Shown: positions 26,601 to 35,132 of the stretch, in pieces
Numbering within the stretch: position 1 is the first letter of the stretch
Layout of the letters: every line of letters begins with the position of its first letter
Assembly (NCBI GenBank): GCA_900539655.1
Contig: UQCR01000002.1
Location: 62,001 to 126,000, forward strand
DNA from: an uncultured Robinsoniella sp.
GTDB lineage: Bacteria > Bacillota > Clostridia > Lachnospirales > Lachnospiraceae
DNA length: 64,000 nucleotides
Direction: 5' to 3'
Notes under the pieces: model-generated
Databases searched by the model: none
The model's input: only the letters and a program-made list of their open reading frames with translations
Told to the model about the DNA's origin: nothing
Made by a program: the position numbers and the translations under genes

Positions 26601-27680
26601 TTGAATCAAGGTGTGAAAAGACAGGACTACACACTACTGATAATCGTGCTTTTCTTAATTTGCTTTGGTTTAATAACACTCTATAGTACAAGCGCATATA
26701 ATGGCCAGGTTAAGTTCGCTGATCCGGGTTATTATTTAAAAAAACAATTATTTGCAACAATCCTGGGAGTAGTGGCAATGCTTATCGTTTCCAGAATGGA
26801 TTATCATATTTTCGGGAAGTTTGCACTCTATGCTTATCTGCTGTCCCTGGCTTTATCCGGGGCAGTACTGATCTTCGGAGATTCTTATAATGGTTCAAAG
26901 AGATGGCTTTCTCTTGGACCGCTGTCTTTCCAGCCATCGGAGTTTGCTAAGCTGGCGGTTATATTATTTTTGGCTTATATGGTCAGCAGCCAGAAAAAGA
27001 AACGGGGCAATGTATTCCTGATATCAATGGTCATTGGCCTTGTTCTCCCGATTGTTGGATTGGTTGGAACGAATAATCTGAGTACGGCTATTATTATCCT
27101 TGGAATCGCAGTTATTCTGATTTTTGTATCGAATCCCAAATATCTGCAGTTTATCTGGATTGGTGCAGTAGGAATCGGATTTATCAGTATTTTTCTGAGT
27201 ATGGAGTCCTACCGGCTGGAACGTCTCGCTATCTGGAAGAATCCGGAGAATTTTGAGAAGGGATTTCAAACGATCCAGGGTCTTTACGCAATTGGTTCCG
27301 GAGGCCTGTTTGGAAGAGGACTGGGTGAGAGCATACAGAAGCTGGGGTTTGTGCCTGAAGCACAAAATGACATGATTTTTTCCATTATCTGTGAAGAATT
27401 AGGGCTTACAGGTGCCATTATACTGATTATCATATTTATAGTTATGATCTGGCGTTTCATGGTGATCGCCACTCATGCCAGGGATTTGTTTGGATCACTT
27501 ATAGCGGTGGGCGTTATGGGACATATTGCAATTCAGGTTATGCTTAATATAGCGGTTGTAACAAACACAATCCCCAATACCGGCATTACTCTGCCGTTTA
27601 TCAGTTATGGAGGAACTTCGGTACTATTCCTGTTGTCGGAAATGGGGCTGGCGCTCAGTGTCAGCCGGTGGCAAAAATAG
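26601..27680 (+). CDS. ftsW: SEDS-family lipid II polymerase FtsW/SpoVE
   Basis: Polytopic glycosyltransferase that polymerises lipid II, partnered with a class B PBP. About ten transmembrane helices occur in 359 residues. Conserved segments include GSKRWLSLGPLSFQPSEFAKLA, the VPEAQNDMIF loop and ITLPFISYGGTS near the C-terminus. Translation starts at TTG 26601 with AAGGAG upstream; the nearby ATG at 26596 runs into a stop. As the only SEDS gene here it could serve septal PBP2, the SpoVD-like PBP, or both. Confidence 0.92.
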   Translation: MNQGVKRQDYTLLIIVLFLICFGLITLYSTSAYNGQVKFADPGYYLKKQLFATILGVVAMLIVSRMDYHIFGKFALYAYLLSLALSGAVLIFGDSYNGSKRWLSLGPLSFQPSEFAKLAVILFLAYMVSSQKKKRGNVFLISMVIGLVLPIVGLVGTNNLSTAIIILGIAVILIFVSNPKYLQFIWIGAVGIGFISIFLSMESYRLERLAIWKNPENFEKGFQTIQGLYAIGSGGLFGRGLGESIQKLGFVPEAQNDMIFSIICEELGLTGAIILIIIFIVMIWRFMVIATHARDLFGSLIAVGVMGHIAIQVMLNIAVVTNTIPNTGITLPFISYGGTSVLFLLSEMGLALSVSRWQK

Positions 27681-27758
27681 ATTCCGTGCATATAATGAGA
27701 TATATGGGTTTAATGGCCGCCTTATAGCGGTCATTAGAAGTTATCGGAGGAATCTTAC

Positions 27759-29021
27759 TTGGATGGTATAAAAGTTCTGGGTGGTCATCCGTTGCACGGG
27801 GAAATCGCGATACAAGGCTCGAAGAATGCCATACTCCCCATTATAGCAGGTACAATTCTGCATGATGGAATCACTGTTCTTCATAATTGTCCTAAAATTC
27901 AGGATGTTATGTATATGGTAGAGATACTAAAACAATTGGGATGCAGTGTCTGTTGGACCAATGATACGCTTATCATTGATGCATCCTGTCTGGACCGGTG
28001 TGATGTTCCTGCAGATCACGCGGGTAAGCTGCGTTCATCTATTATTTTATTAGGAAGCCTTCTGGGAAGGCTTAAGGAAGCTCATGTACCTTATCCGGGA
28101 GGATGCACAATCGGAGCAAGGCCAATTGATCTGCATTTACAGGCTTTCAGACAGATGGGCGTATGCATAGAGGAGCAGGAAGGTTTGCTTCTGGCACAGG
28201 CAAAGGATCTTTGTGGTGCCAGAATTCATTTGCGTTTCCCAAGCGTGGGTGCCACGGAAAATATTATTCTGGGAGCTGTACTGGCGAAAGGCACGACAGT
28301 TCTGACCGGTGCCGCAAGAGAACCGGAAATTGTAGAATTAGCTGTATTTTTAAACAAAAAAGGGGCCAGAATAACAGGGATGGGAAGTGACTGTATCTGT
28401 ATTCAGGGTGTTGACAGGCTGCATGATTCAGAATATAGAATGGGACCGGACAGAATTGTTGCAGGGACTTACGTATTGGCAGCACTGGGTAGCCGGGGAT
28501 GTGTCACATTGTGGAATGCACCGGTAGACCAGATAAAAAATATCTTATATCTGTCAGGCAAAATGGGAGCTTCCTTAAGATGGAACCGTAATTGCCTGAG
28601 AGTGGATGCGAGAAGAGCAGGCGCACCGATTCCATTTATTGAGACGAATCCCTATCCGGGTTTTCCAACGGACCTGCAGTCACAGCTTATGGCAGTACTA
28701 TGCATGGCAAAGGGGAAAAGCTGCATACGGGAAACTGTTTTTGAAGCCAGATTCCATGTGGCAGGAGAGCTGAACAGGATGGGAGCCAGGGTGTATACGG
28801 ATTCTATGGAAGCACATATTGAAGGCGTAGATAGGCTGACAGGCTGTGATGTGCAGGCGAGCGAACTTCGGGGAGGAGCCGCACTTACTATTGCAGGCCT
28901 GATGGCAGAGGGAGTTACAAGAATAAGCAATAAACATTTTATCGATAGGGGATATGTAGATATCTGTGAAGATCTGAAGGCATTGGGAGCCAGGATCTCT
29001 CCTATAGAAATAACTGAGTAA
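27759..29021 (+). CDS. murA: UDP-N-acetylglucosamine 1-carboxyvinyltransferase
   Basis: Catalyses the first committed step of peptidoglycan synthesis, enolpyruvyl transfer from PEP to UDP-GlcNAc; target of fosfomycin. The N-terminal GGHPLHGEIAIQGSKNA and the active-site loop PGGCTIGARPIDLHLQAF, with the catalytic cysteine intact, make this unambiguous in 420 residues. The start is TTG 27759 after CGGAGGAAT; the adjacent ATG is out of frame. It occupies the place between ftsW and ftsQ where murG or murB often sit. A second murA paralogue elsewhere is possible, as in many Firmicutes. Confidence 0.94.
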   Translation: MDGIKVLGGHPLHGEIAIQGSKNAILPIIAGTILHDGITVLHNCPKIQDVMYMVEILKQLGCSVCWTNDTLIIDASCLDRCDVPADHAGKLRSSIILLGSLLGRLKEAHVPYPGGCTIGARPIDLHLQAFRQMGVCIEEQEGLLLAQAKDLCGARIHLRFPSVGATENIILGAVLAKGTTVLTGAAREPEIVELAVFLNKKGARITGMGSDCICIQGVDRLHDSEYRMGPDRIVAGTYVLAALGSRGCVTLWNAPVDQIKNILYLSGKMGASLRWNRNCLRVDARRAGAPIPFIETNPYPGFPTDLQSQLMAVLCMAKGKSCIRETVFEARFHVAGELNRMGARVYTDSMEAHIEGVDRLTGCDVQASELRGGAALTIAGLMAEGVTRISNKHFIDRGYVDICEDLKALGARISPIEITE

Positions 29022-29087
29022 CTATCTGACGTGGAATAGAGTTAATGGTGAGATAGTCACAAATTGTTCTAAAATGAGAGGATACAG

Positions 29088-30104
29088 GTGATTAATATGG
29101 AGCAGGGCTACAAAAGAAAGAAGAAGAGAAGGAGAAAAATTGGAAAAATAGCTGTATTATCGGTTGTGGCACTTCTATTAATAAGCGCAATCGTCGTATT
29201 TGGATTGTTCCGCATTCAGGAAGTAGAAGTTGTGGGGAATGATTATTATACGGCAGACGAGATAAAGAAAATGGTCATGTCAGATTCTATGGCACAAAAT
29301 TCGATTTATCTGACATGGAAATACAGCAATGCAAATATCCAGGAAGAACTTCCCTTTTTAAGTGCGGTGGAAATAGAAATGCTGGCTCCGTATAAAGTCC
29401 GTATTCATGTTTATGAAAAGACCATCGTAGGGTATATTCAAACGGCAGGTTCCAATGTATACTTTGATAAAGACGGAGTTGTCATGGAGAGCTCTCAGGA
29501 AGTGAGAGAGGGAGTTCCCATGATTTCCGGTGTAACACTTGGGAAAGTGGAAGTACTGGGAAAACTGCCGATTGAAGATAAAGACCTGTTTAAGTCGGTG
29601 GTTACTCTGGCTCAGCTTTTAAACAAAAATGAAATCATTCCGGATGAAATCCATTTTGATGAAGATAACGCAATGTCCCTGTATTTTGAAAAAAATACAG
29701 TGCTGCTTGGGCAGAATAAGAGCCTGGAAGAGAAGATCTCCAACCTTAAGGCGATTTATCCGAAGATGTCTTCCATGGAAGGCACACTGGATCTGGAAAA
29801 TTTCACCTCAGATTCCAGTACGGCTATTTTTAAGAAGGGAAATGGCAAGAAAGACAGCGGGGACAAAGAAGAGGGAGAATCGGAAAGTCAGTCGGAAAGT
29901 GAAAGTAAAAAGAGTTCAGGAAACGTCTATAAAGATGAAAGTGGAAGAGTTTCTAAGGATGCAGCTGGAAATGAGGTCTATACCGATGATGCCGGAAATG
30001 TAACGAATGATATGACACAGCAGTATCTGGGTGACGACGGACAAGTTATAACAGATGGGTATGGATATATTGATCCTTACACCGGTGCATATATCCTGAA
30101 TTAA
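29088..30104 (+). CDS. ftsQ: Cell division protein FtsQ/DivIB
   Basis: Bitopic divisome protein: a basic cytoplasmic tail (KRKKKRRRK), one transmembrane helix (about residues 20-42), then a POTRA domain beginning FRIQEVEVVGNDYYTADEI and a beta domain. The C-terminal ~90 residues are low complexity, first Ser/Glu/Lys-rich (ESESQSESES), then Gly/Asp/Tyr-rich. It stabilises the FtsL-DivIC complex in Bacillus. GTG 29088 is taken as the start (GAGAGGA upstream), but ATG 29097, three codons later, is almost equally plausible with AGGTG as its ribosome site. The length of 338 is slightly long because of the tail. Confidence 0.88.
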   Translation: MINMEQGYKRKKKRRRKIGKIAVLSVVALLLISAIVVFGLFRIQEVEVVGNDYYTADEIKKMVMSDSMAQNSIYLTWKYSNANIQEELPFLSAVEIEMLAPYKVRIHVYEKTIVGYIQTAGSNVYFDKDGVVMESSQEVREGVPMISGVTLGKVEVLGKLPIEDKDLFKSVVTLAQLLNKNEIIPDEIHFDEDNAMSLYFEKNTVLLGQNKSLEEKISNLKAIYPKMSSMEGTLDLENFTSDSSTAIFKKGNGKKDSGDKEEGESESQSESESKKSSGNVYKDESGRVSKDAAGNEVYTDDAGNVTNDMTQQYLGDDGQVITDGYGYIDPYTGAYILN

Positions 30105-30143
30105 TCCACAGAATAAAGTGGTGGATTACAGATACGTTTTTTT
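30103..30143 (+). terminator. Weak terminator-like hairpin after ftsQ
   Basis: AATCCAC (30103-30109, overlapping the ftsQ stop) pairs with GTGGATT (30121-30127). A run of T residues occurs about 10 bases later (from 30137). The distance to the T-run makes efficiency doubtful. Confidence 0.4.
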
Positions 30144-30425
30144 ATTAGTAGACAGGCCTGGACATGTTCGTTGATCCGAAACTGGTAGAAAACCATGTTT
30201 TTGTCGATTAAAGCAGAATGAAATCCTATCTGATATGCATAATATTTTATATATGTTAGGATTTTATGAAGAATGCTTAAAAAAACAATGAAATTTAAAA
30301 ATCTACTTGATTAATTTGAGAAAAAACTATATTATATAATAAATGCAGTTTGGATACTGGGATGATATTGTCCAAAACTGTAAATGAATTTTAGAATGTA
30401 CAGATACGAGAAGGAGGAAATACCC
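30144..30425 (+). promoter_or_regulatory. ftsZ upstream region with putative sigma-A promoter
   Basis: The clearest promoter is TTGATT (30307-30312), a 17-base spacer and TATTAT (30330-30335), giving ftsZ an independent transcript with a leader of about 85 bases. Upstream are an 8-bp inverted repeat (AAATCCTA 30221-30228, TAGGATTT 30257-30264) and one 0A-box-like sequence TTTGTCGAT (30200-30208). No gene is seen here. Confidence 0.55.
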
Positions 30426-31616
30426 TTGTTAGAGATTATGACAAACGAAGCTGAATCCGCTGCGAAGATTATTGTAATTGGAGTGGGCGGTGCAGGCAAT
30501 AATGCTGTAAATAGAATGGTGGACGATACAATTGGAGGAGTAGAATTTATTGGTGTGAATACCGATAAGCAGGCATTGCAGTTATGCAAAGCACCTACTA
30601 CAATTCAGATTGGTGAGAAATTAACAAAAGGACTCGGCGCAGGAGCACAGCCTCAGGTTGGGCAGCAGGCTGCTGAGGAAAGTGCAGAAGAATTAAAGCA
30701 GGCTATGCAGGGCTCTGATATGGTATTCGTTACCTGTGGTATGGGTGGCGGAACCGGAACAGGTGCAGCACCGGTTGTAGCGGGCCTGGCAAAAGAGATG
30801 GGAATTCTTACCGTAGGTGTTGTAACAAAACCTTTCCGTTTTGAAGCAAAAACACGTATGAATAATGCCCTGACAGGGATTGAAAAATTAAAGGACAACG
30901 TAGATACTTTAATTGTAATTCCAAATGATAAATTATTAGAGATCGTTGACAGAAGAACTACGATGCCGGAAGCGCTTAAAAAAGCGGATGAAGTTCTGCA
31001 GCAGGCAGTACAGGGTATTACAGACCTGATTAATTTACCTGCATTGATCAATCTGGACTTTGCTGATGTTCAGACTGTAATGACAGATAAGGGAATTGCA
31101 CATATCGGTATCGGACAGGCTAAGGGTGATGATAAGGCATTAGAAGCTGTGAAACAGGCAGTATCCAGTCCTCTTCTGGAAACTACCATTGAAGGAGCAT
31201 CTCATGTAATTATTAATATTTCCGGTGATATTTCTCTGATGGATGCAAATGATGCAGCAAGTTACGTACAGGAACTTACCGGAGATGATGCTAATATTAT
31301 CTTTGGTGCGATGTATGATGATACTTATGCGGATGAAGCAAGTATTACGGTTATCGCAACGGGACTGGACGAGCACGCAGGTTCACAGCCATCTGTAAAT
31401 AAGAAAATTGTGCCGGAATACAGCAGTTCATTTGCAGGTAAAGAAAAGCAGAATACCGGATTTGGTTTCCAGAAGTCTGCAGCACCAGGCAGAAGTACAA
31501 TACCTCAGAACACAAGAACTTCAACTCCAAGCTCTTCTGTAGGTAAATTGAGAACGCCGGAAAGTAACGTAGCTGAGAAAAACATTCAGATTCCGGATTT
31601 CTTAAAGAGAAGATAA
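30426..31616 (+). CDS. ftsZ: Cell division protein FtsZ
   Basis: Tubulin-like GTPase that forms the Z ring. The N-terminal segment IIVIGVGGAGNNAVNRM, the tubulin signature GGGTGTGAAP, the T7 loop with NLDFADVQTVM, a variable linker and the C-terminal peptide IQIPDFLKRR are all present. The frame continues upstream to 30384, but AAGGAGGA (30411-30418) points to TTG 30426, giving 396 residues. The gene closes the dcw cluster and has no ftsA partner beside it. Confidence 0.96.
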   Translation: MLEIMTNEAESAAKIIVIGVGGAGNNAVNRMVDDTIGGVEFIGVNTDKQALQLCKAPTTIQIGEKLTKGLGAGAQPQVGQQAAEESAEELKQAMQGSDMVFVTCGMGGGTGTGAAPVVAGLAKEMGILTVGVVTKPFRFEAKTRMNNALTGIEKLKDNVDTLIVIPNDKLLEIVDRRTTMPEALKKADEVLQQAVQGITDLINLPALINLDFADVQTVMTDKGIAHIGIGQAKGDDKALEAVKQAVSSPLLETTIEGASHVIINISGDISLMDANDAASYVQELTGDDANIIFGAMYDDTYADEASITVIATGLDEHAGSQPSVNKKIVPEYSSSFAGKEKQNTGFGFQKSAAPGRSTIPQNTRTSTPSSSVGKLRTPESNVAEKNIQIPDFLKRR

Positions 31617-31668
31617 TAGAATATTAGAAATAACGAATGTCATGATAGAGAAAGTATCTGTTTAAAAG

Positions 31669-31696
31669 AAGCCCGGGATAAATTTATTCCGGGCTT
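31669..31696. terminator. Bidirectional terminator between ftsZ and the AraC-type gene
   Basis: AAGCCCGG (31669-31676) pairs with CCGGGCTT (31689-31696), and the AT-rich centre can extend the stem. Convergent genes meet here. On the minus strand the hairpin is followed by a short T-run; on the plus strand the T-run is poor. The left part of the hairpin, read on the minus strand, includes the last codons and stop of the AraC-type gene. Confidence 0.7.
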
Positions 31697-32628
31697 GATT
31701 TATGTGATGATTTATGAATGGGACTTAACAGTTCGTCGTGACGTTCTGAAAAAACTTTAATGCTGGAAGCGTATTCACTGGGGGTCATCCCGGTTACCTT
31801 CTTAAATTGACGGCTGAAATAGTGGATGGATGTGTAGCCCAGTGTATCTGCAATCTGGGTAAAATTCATATTCTTATTACGGATCAGCTGCTTGGCGGCA
31901 TCAATTTTTATCTTACAAAAATAATCAATAATTCCGCAGTTATTCTTTTCTCGAAAAAGCTTTTGCAGCTGTGAACGGCTGATCAGATTATCGCGGCAGA
32001 TTTGTTCTATGGTTAACTGGATTTGCATATTTCCTTCCAGATAATTTACAATACGGTTATAGATCTCCTCATCATTTTTTGCTTTGATGGATTTTGTAAT
32101 GGGAGTCAGACTTTGCAGGGCTGTATATCTTCGATAAAGCTGAATCAGGATATGTTCCAGGTTAATCTTAATAAGCTGCTGGCTGCCAAAAGGATGATCC
32201 TGGTTTACTTCCATTTCTTCCAGATAAGGGTCATCTAAAGGAGAGGAAAATGTATGCATTGCCTCAATAATGATTGATGCCAGAAGATTTCTTTCCACTT
32301 CTCCGATAGTCAGGATTTTGTTTTCAAAAAAGCTCATGCGGGGTGAATCACAAATGAACGCAATTACCACCAGATTAGGCGCAGTCAGTCCATTTGCTGT
32401 TACGTTGTGAAATTCATTTGGCTTATGAAATATAATATCCCCTTTTTTTAGGGAGATCTTATGACTGTCGGACATAACCGACACTTCCCCTTTGTCCACA
32501 CACAAAAATTCCCAGAAATCATGGGATTCTCCTTCAAATTTAAAGTCACTGGTATATTCAAAATAATGAACGGTGACTATCTGATCAATTCGAAAATCTT
32601 CATGAAGTGTTATGCTTTTATAATCCAT
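31684..32628 (-). CDS. AraC family transcriptional regulator with cupin sensor domain
   Basis: The N-terminal half (about residues 15-110) resembles an AraC-type cupin ligand-binding domain (FWEFLCVDKGEVSV, GDIIFHKPNEFHN). The C-terminal ~100 residues contain two helix-turn-helix motifs, ending with IADTLGYTSIHYFSRQFKKVTGMTPSEY, the AraC signature. The start is chosen at the ATG complementary to 32626-32628 because GGGGG precedes it; this gives 314 residues and drops a poorly conserved 45-codon extension. It diverges from the nucleotidyltransferase-kinase genes, which it probably controls in response to a sugar; the ligand is unknown. Confidence 0.88.
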   Translation of the reverse strand: MDYKSITLHEDFRIDQIVTVHYFEYTSDFKFEGESHDFWEFLCVDKGEVSVMSDSHKISLKKGDIIFHKPNEFHNVTANGLTAPNLVVIAFICDSPRMSFFENKILTIGEVERNLLASIIIEAMHTFSSPLDDPYLEEMEVNQDHPFGSQQLIKINLEHILIQLYRRYTALQSLTPITKSIKAKNDEEIYNRIVNYLEGNMQIQLTIEQICRDNLISRSQLQKLFREKNNCGIIDYFCKIKIDAAKQLIRNKNMNFTQIADTLGYTSIHYFSRQFKKVTGMTPSEYASSIKVFSERHDELLSPIHKSSHKSSPE

Positions 32629-32714
32629 AAAATTACCCCCTTGTATGCTATAGAATATCGCATTTTTGGACAAAATGCAAATAATAAATACGATAGTGCA
32701 AAATTGCTGAAAGA

Positions 32715-32750
32715 TTGTACAAATATTTTTGAGAAAAGGTATACTATAAT
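32715..32750 (+). promoter_or_regulatory. Putative promoter of the nucleotidyltransferase-kinase unit
   Basis: A strong -10 region with overlapping TATACT (32740-32745) and TATAAT (32745-32750) lies upstream of 32808. The only -35-like element, TTGTAC (32715-32720), is 19 bases away, so the promoter may need an activator, consistent with the divergent AraC gene. Confidence 0.45.
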
Positions 32751-32807
32751 GACGGTAATACAAAGTTAGACAGCAAAAAAATAAATGTTAAAAGGAGAGG
32801 TACGGAC

Positions 32808-33731
32808 ATGAAACCAGTATTGGTCATTATGGCAGCAGGAATGGGAAGCCGTTATGGAGGATTAAAACAGATTGATCCTGTAGATGAGCAGGGACACATC
32901 ATTATTGATTTTTCTATTTTCGACGCAGTAAAAGCAGGATTTGAAAAAGTTGTTTTTATTATCAAAAAAGAAGATGAGGCTGATTTTAAAGAGTGCATCG
33001 GAGACCGGATGAGTAAAAAGATGGATGTTTCTTATGTTTATCAGGATTTACATAATCTACCGGAAGGATTTAAGGTTCCGGAGGGGAGAGTAAAGCCCTG
33101 GGGAACAGGTCACGCAATTGCAAGCTGTCTGGGAAAAGTAGACGGACCATTTGCAGTTATAAATGCAGATGATTATTATGGACAGCATGCATTTGAAACG
33201 ATTTACAATTATCTGAATACGCATGAGGATGATGAACAGTACCGTTATACCATGGTAGGATACGTTTTAGAAAATACGCTTACAGACCATGGCCATGTGG
33301 CAAGGGGTGTCTGTGAAACAGACGAACAGGGATACCTTGTTGGGATTCACGAAAGAACCCGTATTGAAAAACGTGGTGAAGGTGCAGCGTATACCGAGGA
33401 TGATGGTAAAACCTGGACGGAAATTCCCAAGGGAAGCACAGTGTCAATGAATATGTGGGGATTTTCCAAGAGCATTTTAGAAGAACTGAAAAGCCGGTTT
33501 AAAGCATTCCTGGAAGAAAATTTAGAAAGCAATCCTCTGAAATGCGAATATTTCTTACCCACAGTTGTAGGTGAACTTCTGGAGGAACAAAAGGCAACAG
33601 TAGAGGTGTTGAAATCTTCCGACAGATGGTACGGCGTAACCTATAAAGAAGATAAGCAGGTAGTCGTGGAAGCAGTTAAGAATTTTAAGAAACAGGGTTT
33701 ATATCCTGAGAGATTGTGGGAGGAACAGTAA
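32808..33731 (+). CDS. Sugar nucleotidyltransferase (NTP-transferase fold), copy 1
   Basis: The 307-residue cytoplasmic protein starts KPVLVIMAAGMGSRYGGLKQIDPV, the Gly-rich nucleotide-binding loop and catalytic lysine region of sugar-1-phosphate nucleotidyltransferases. NADDYYGQHAF near residue 118 supplies the metal-binding aspartate. The family is usually annotated only as nucleotidyltransferase. Its overlap with the NahK-like kinase suggests it activates a hexosamine- or hexose-1-phosphate with NTP; the exact sugar is an inference I cannot fix. AGGAGAGG precedes the ATG. A close paralogue lies at 35133. Confidence 0.8.
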   Translation: MKPVLVIMAAGMGSRYGGLKQIDPVDEQGHIIIDFSIFDAVKAGFEKVVFIIKKEDEADFKECIGDRMSKKMDVSYVYQDLHNLPEGFKVPEGRVKPWGTGHAIASCLGKVDGPFAVINADDYYGQHAFETIYNYLNTHEDDEQYRYTMVGYVLENTLTDHGHVARGVCETDEQGYLVGIHERTRIEKRGEGAAYTEDDGKTWTEIPKGSTVSMNMWGFSKSILEELKSRFKAFLEENLESNPLKCEYFLPTVVGELLEEQKATVEVLKSSDRWYGVTYKEDKQVVVEAVKNFKKQGLYPERLWEEQ

Positions 33732-34846
33732 TGGCAAACAGTGAAAATTGCAGTAAGATGGAGGAAGTGATTCAACACTTTCAATATGAGGGAGTATTCC
33801 AAAGCGGGAATGCTTATGGAAGCGGACATATCAATGATACATTTTTACTGATATTTGACAAAGGTAACGGCATTGTAAAAAGATATATTCTGCAGCGTAT
33901 GAATCATGATATTTTCAAAAATCCGGTAGAGTTAATGGAGAATATTGTAAATGTAACTTCATTTCTCAGAAAAAAAATTATTCAGGCAGGCGGCGATCCG
34001 GAAAGAGAGACATTAAATGTAATTCCTACATTGGATGGAGATAACTATTATGTGGATTCTTCCGGTGAATACTGGCGCAGTTATGGATTTATCGAGGGTG
34101 CAACCAGCTATGATGCGGTTGAAAAACCAGATGATTTTTATCAGAGCGCTGTGGCGTTTGGTAATTTCCAAAGACTGTTGGCAGATTACCCGGCCAAAAC
34201 ACTTCATGAAACCATCAAAGACTTTCATAATACTATTGACCGGTTTGAAAAATTTAAAAAGGCTGTGGAAGTGGATATCTGTGAAAGAGCTAAAGATGTT
34301 CAGCCCGAAATTCAATTTGTCCTGGACAGAGAAGCTGATGCCCATGTCCTGTGCGACATGCTGGAAAAAGGAGAGCTTCCCTTACGTGTTACCCACAATG
34401 ACACCAAGTTAAATAACATTATGATTGATGATAAAACCGGTAAAGGTATATGCGTCATTGACCTGGATACGGTAATGCCCGGACTGGCACTGAATGATTT
34501 CGGTGATTCCATCCGTTTTGGTGCCAGCACCGGTGCCGAAGATGAACAGGATTTATCAAAGATTTCATGTGATATGAATCTGTTTGCATTGTACACAAAA
34601 GGGTATGTGGAAGGATGCGCAGGCAGTCTTACGGACATGGAAATTAAAATGCTTCCGACTGGTGCCAAACTCATGACCTTTGAATGTGGAATGCGTTTTC
34701 TGACCGATTATCTGCAAGGGGATACTTATTTTAAGATACATCGGGATAAGCAGAATGTTGACAGATGCCGTACCCAGTTTAAACTGGTGGCTGATATGGA
34801 AGAAAAGTGGGATGAAATGGCGGGTATTGTAGAAAAATATCTATGA
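33731..34846 (+). CDS. Sugar kinase of the aminoglycoside-phosphotransferase fold, NahK-like
   Basis: The 371-residue protein has the APH-fold catalytic motif THNDTKLNNIMID (HxDxxxxN type) near residue 220 and the metal-binding IDLDTVMPG after it. N-acetylhexosamine 1-kinase (NahK) of Bifidobacterium is the best-known relative in this context, phosphorylating GlcNAc/GalNAc at C1. The neighbouring nucleotidyltransferases and GalE fit a salvage route from free hexosamine to UDP-sugar. The start is the ATG at 33731, overlapping the previous TAA by one base with GGGAGGAAC upstream; the in-frame GTG at 33716 lies at the ribosome site. Substrate specificity is inferred. Confidence 0.7.
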   Translation: MANSENCSKMEEVIQHFQYEGVFQSGNAYGSGHINDTFLLIFDKGNGIVKRYILQRMNHDIFKNPVELMENIVNVTSFLRKKIIQAGGDPERETLNVIPTLDGDNYYVDSSGEYWRSYGFIEGATSYDAVEKPDDFYQSAVAFGNFQRLLADYPAKTLHETIKDFHNTIDRFEKFKKAVEVDICERAKDVQPEIQFVLDREADAHVLCDMLEKGELPLRVTHNDTKLNNIMIDDKTGKGICVIDLDTVMPGLALNDFGDSIRFGASTGAEDEQDLSKISCDMNLFALYTKGYVEGCAGSLTDMEIKMLPTGAKLMTFECGMRFLTDYLQGDTYFKIHRDKQNVDRCRTQFKLVADMEEKWDEMAGIVEKYL

Positions 34847-34907
34847 TTTTAAAGGTTCCTTAGGAAAAGGGGGTGCCCAAATCTCTTCTTTTGTGATAAA
34901 CTGACTA

Positions 34908-35067
34908 GAGTGTGTTTGAAAATTCATTCCTGCCATCTGCACGCCCCACTTCGCGGCATATTTGCCCCGAATTCAGGTTACGTAGCCCGCTACGCGCCCT
35001 TCATCCGGGACAAATCTCCCACAAAGTGTGACGCACAGCTGCCAGAAAGCAATTTTAAAACACGCTC
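34908..35067. mobile_element. 160-bp MITE-like near-palindromic repeat, copy 1
   Basis: Terminal inverted repeats GAGTGTGTTTGAAAATT and AATTTTAAAACACGCTC match at 15 of 17 positions. The whole element is an imperfect palindrome centred exactly on CGTAGCCCGCTACG (34981-34994). It contains no gene. TA precedes the left end and TG follows the right end. It differs from copy 2 at five positions by eye, all transitions. A 31-base pair of facing ends follows at 35070-35100. It separates the NahK-like gene from the second nucleotidyltransferase. Confidence 0.8.
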
Positions 35068-35069
35068 TG

Positions 35070-35100
35070 GAGTGTGTTTGAATGATTTGCAAATACGCTC
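35070..35100. repeat. Short TIR-only derivative abutting MITE copy 1
   Basis: GAGTGTGTTTGAA faces TTTGCAAATACGCTC, resembling the two ends of the 160-bp element with the middle deleted. TA follows at 35101-35102. It contains the palindrome ATTTGCAAAT and sits 33 bases upstream of the nucleotidyltransferase start. Confidence 0.5.
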
Positions 35101-35132
35101 TAAGGAAGATTTAAGCTAAACGGAGGAAGAAT

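Noticed and set aside
32628..32763. 45-codon N-terminal extension of the AraC-type regulator
   Set aside because: GGGGG just before the internal ATG at 32628 and the poor composition of the extension favour the shorter protein.
34908..35119. Open frames running through the MITE copies (34910-35119 and the 5' extension of the GH2 frame)
   Set aside because: They are readings of the palindromic repeat; ribosome sites place the real starts at 35133 and 45821.
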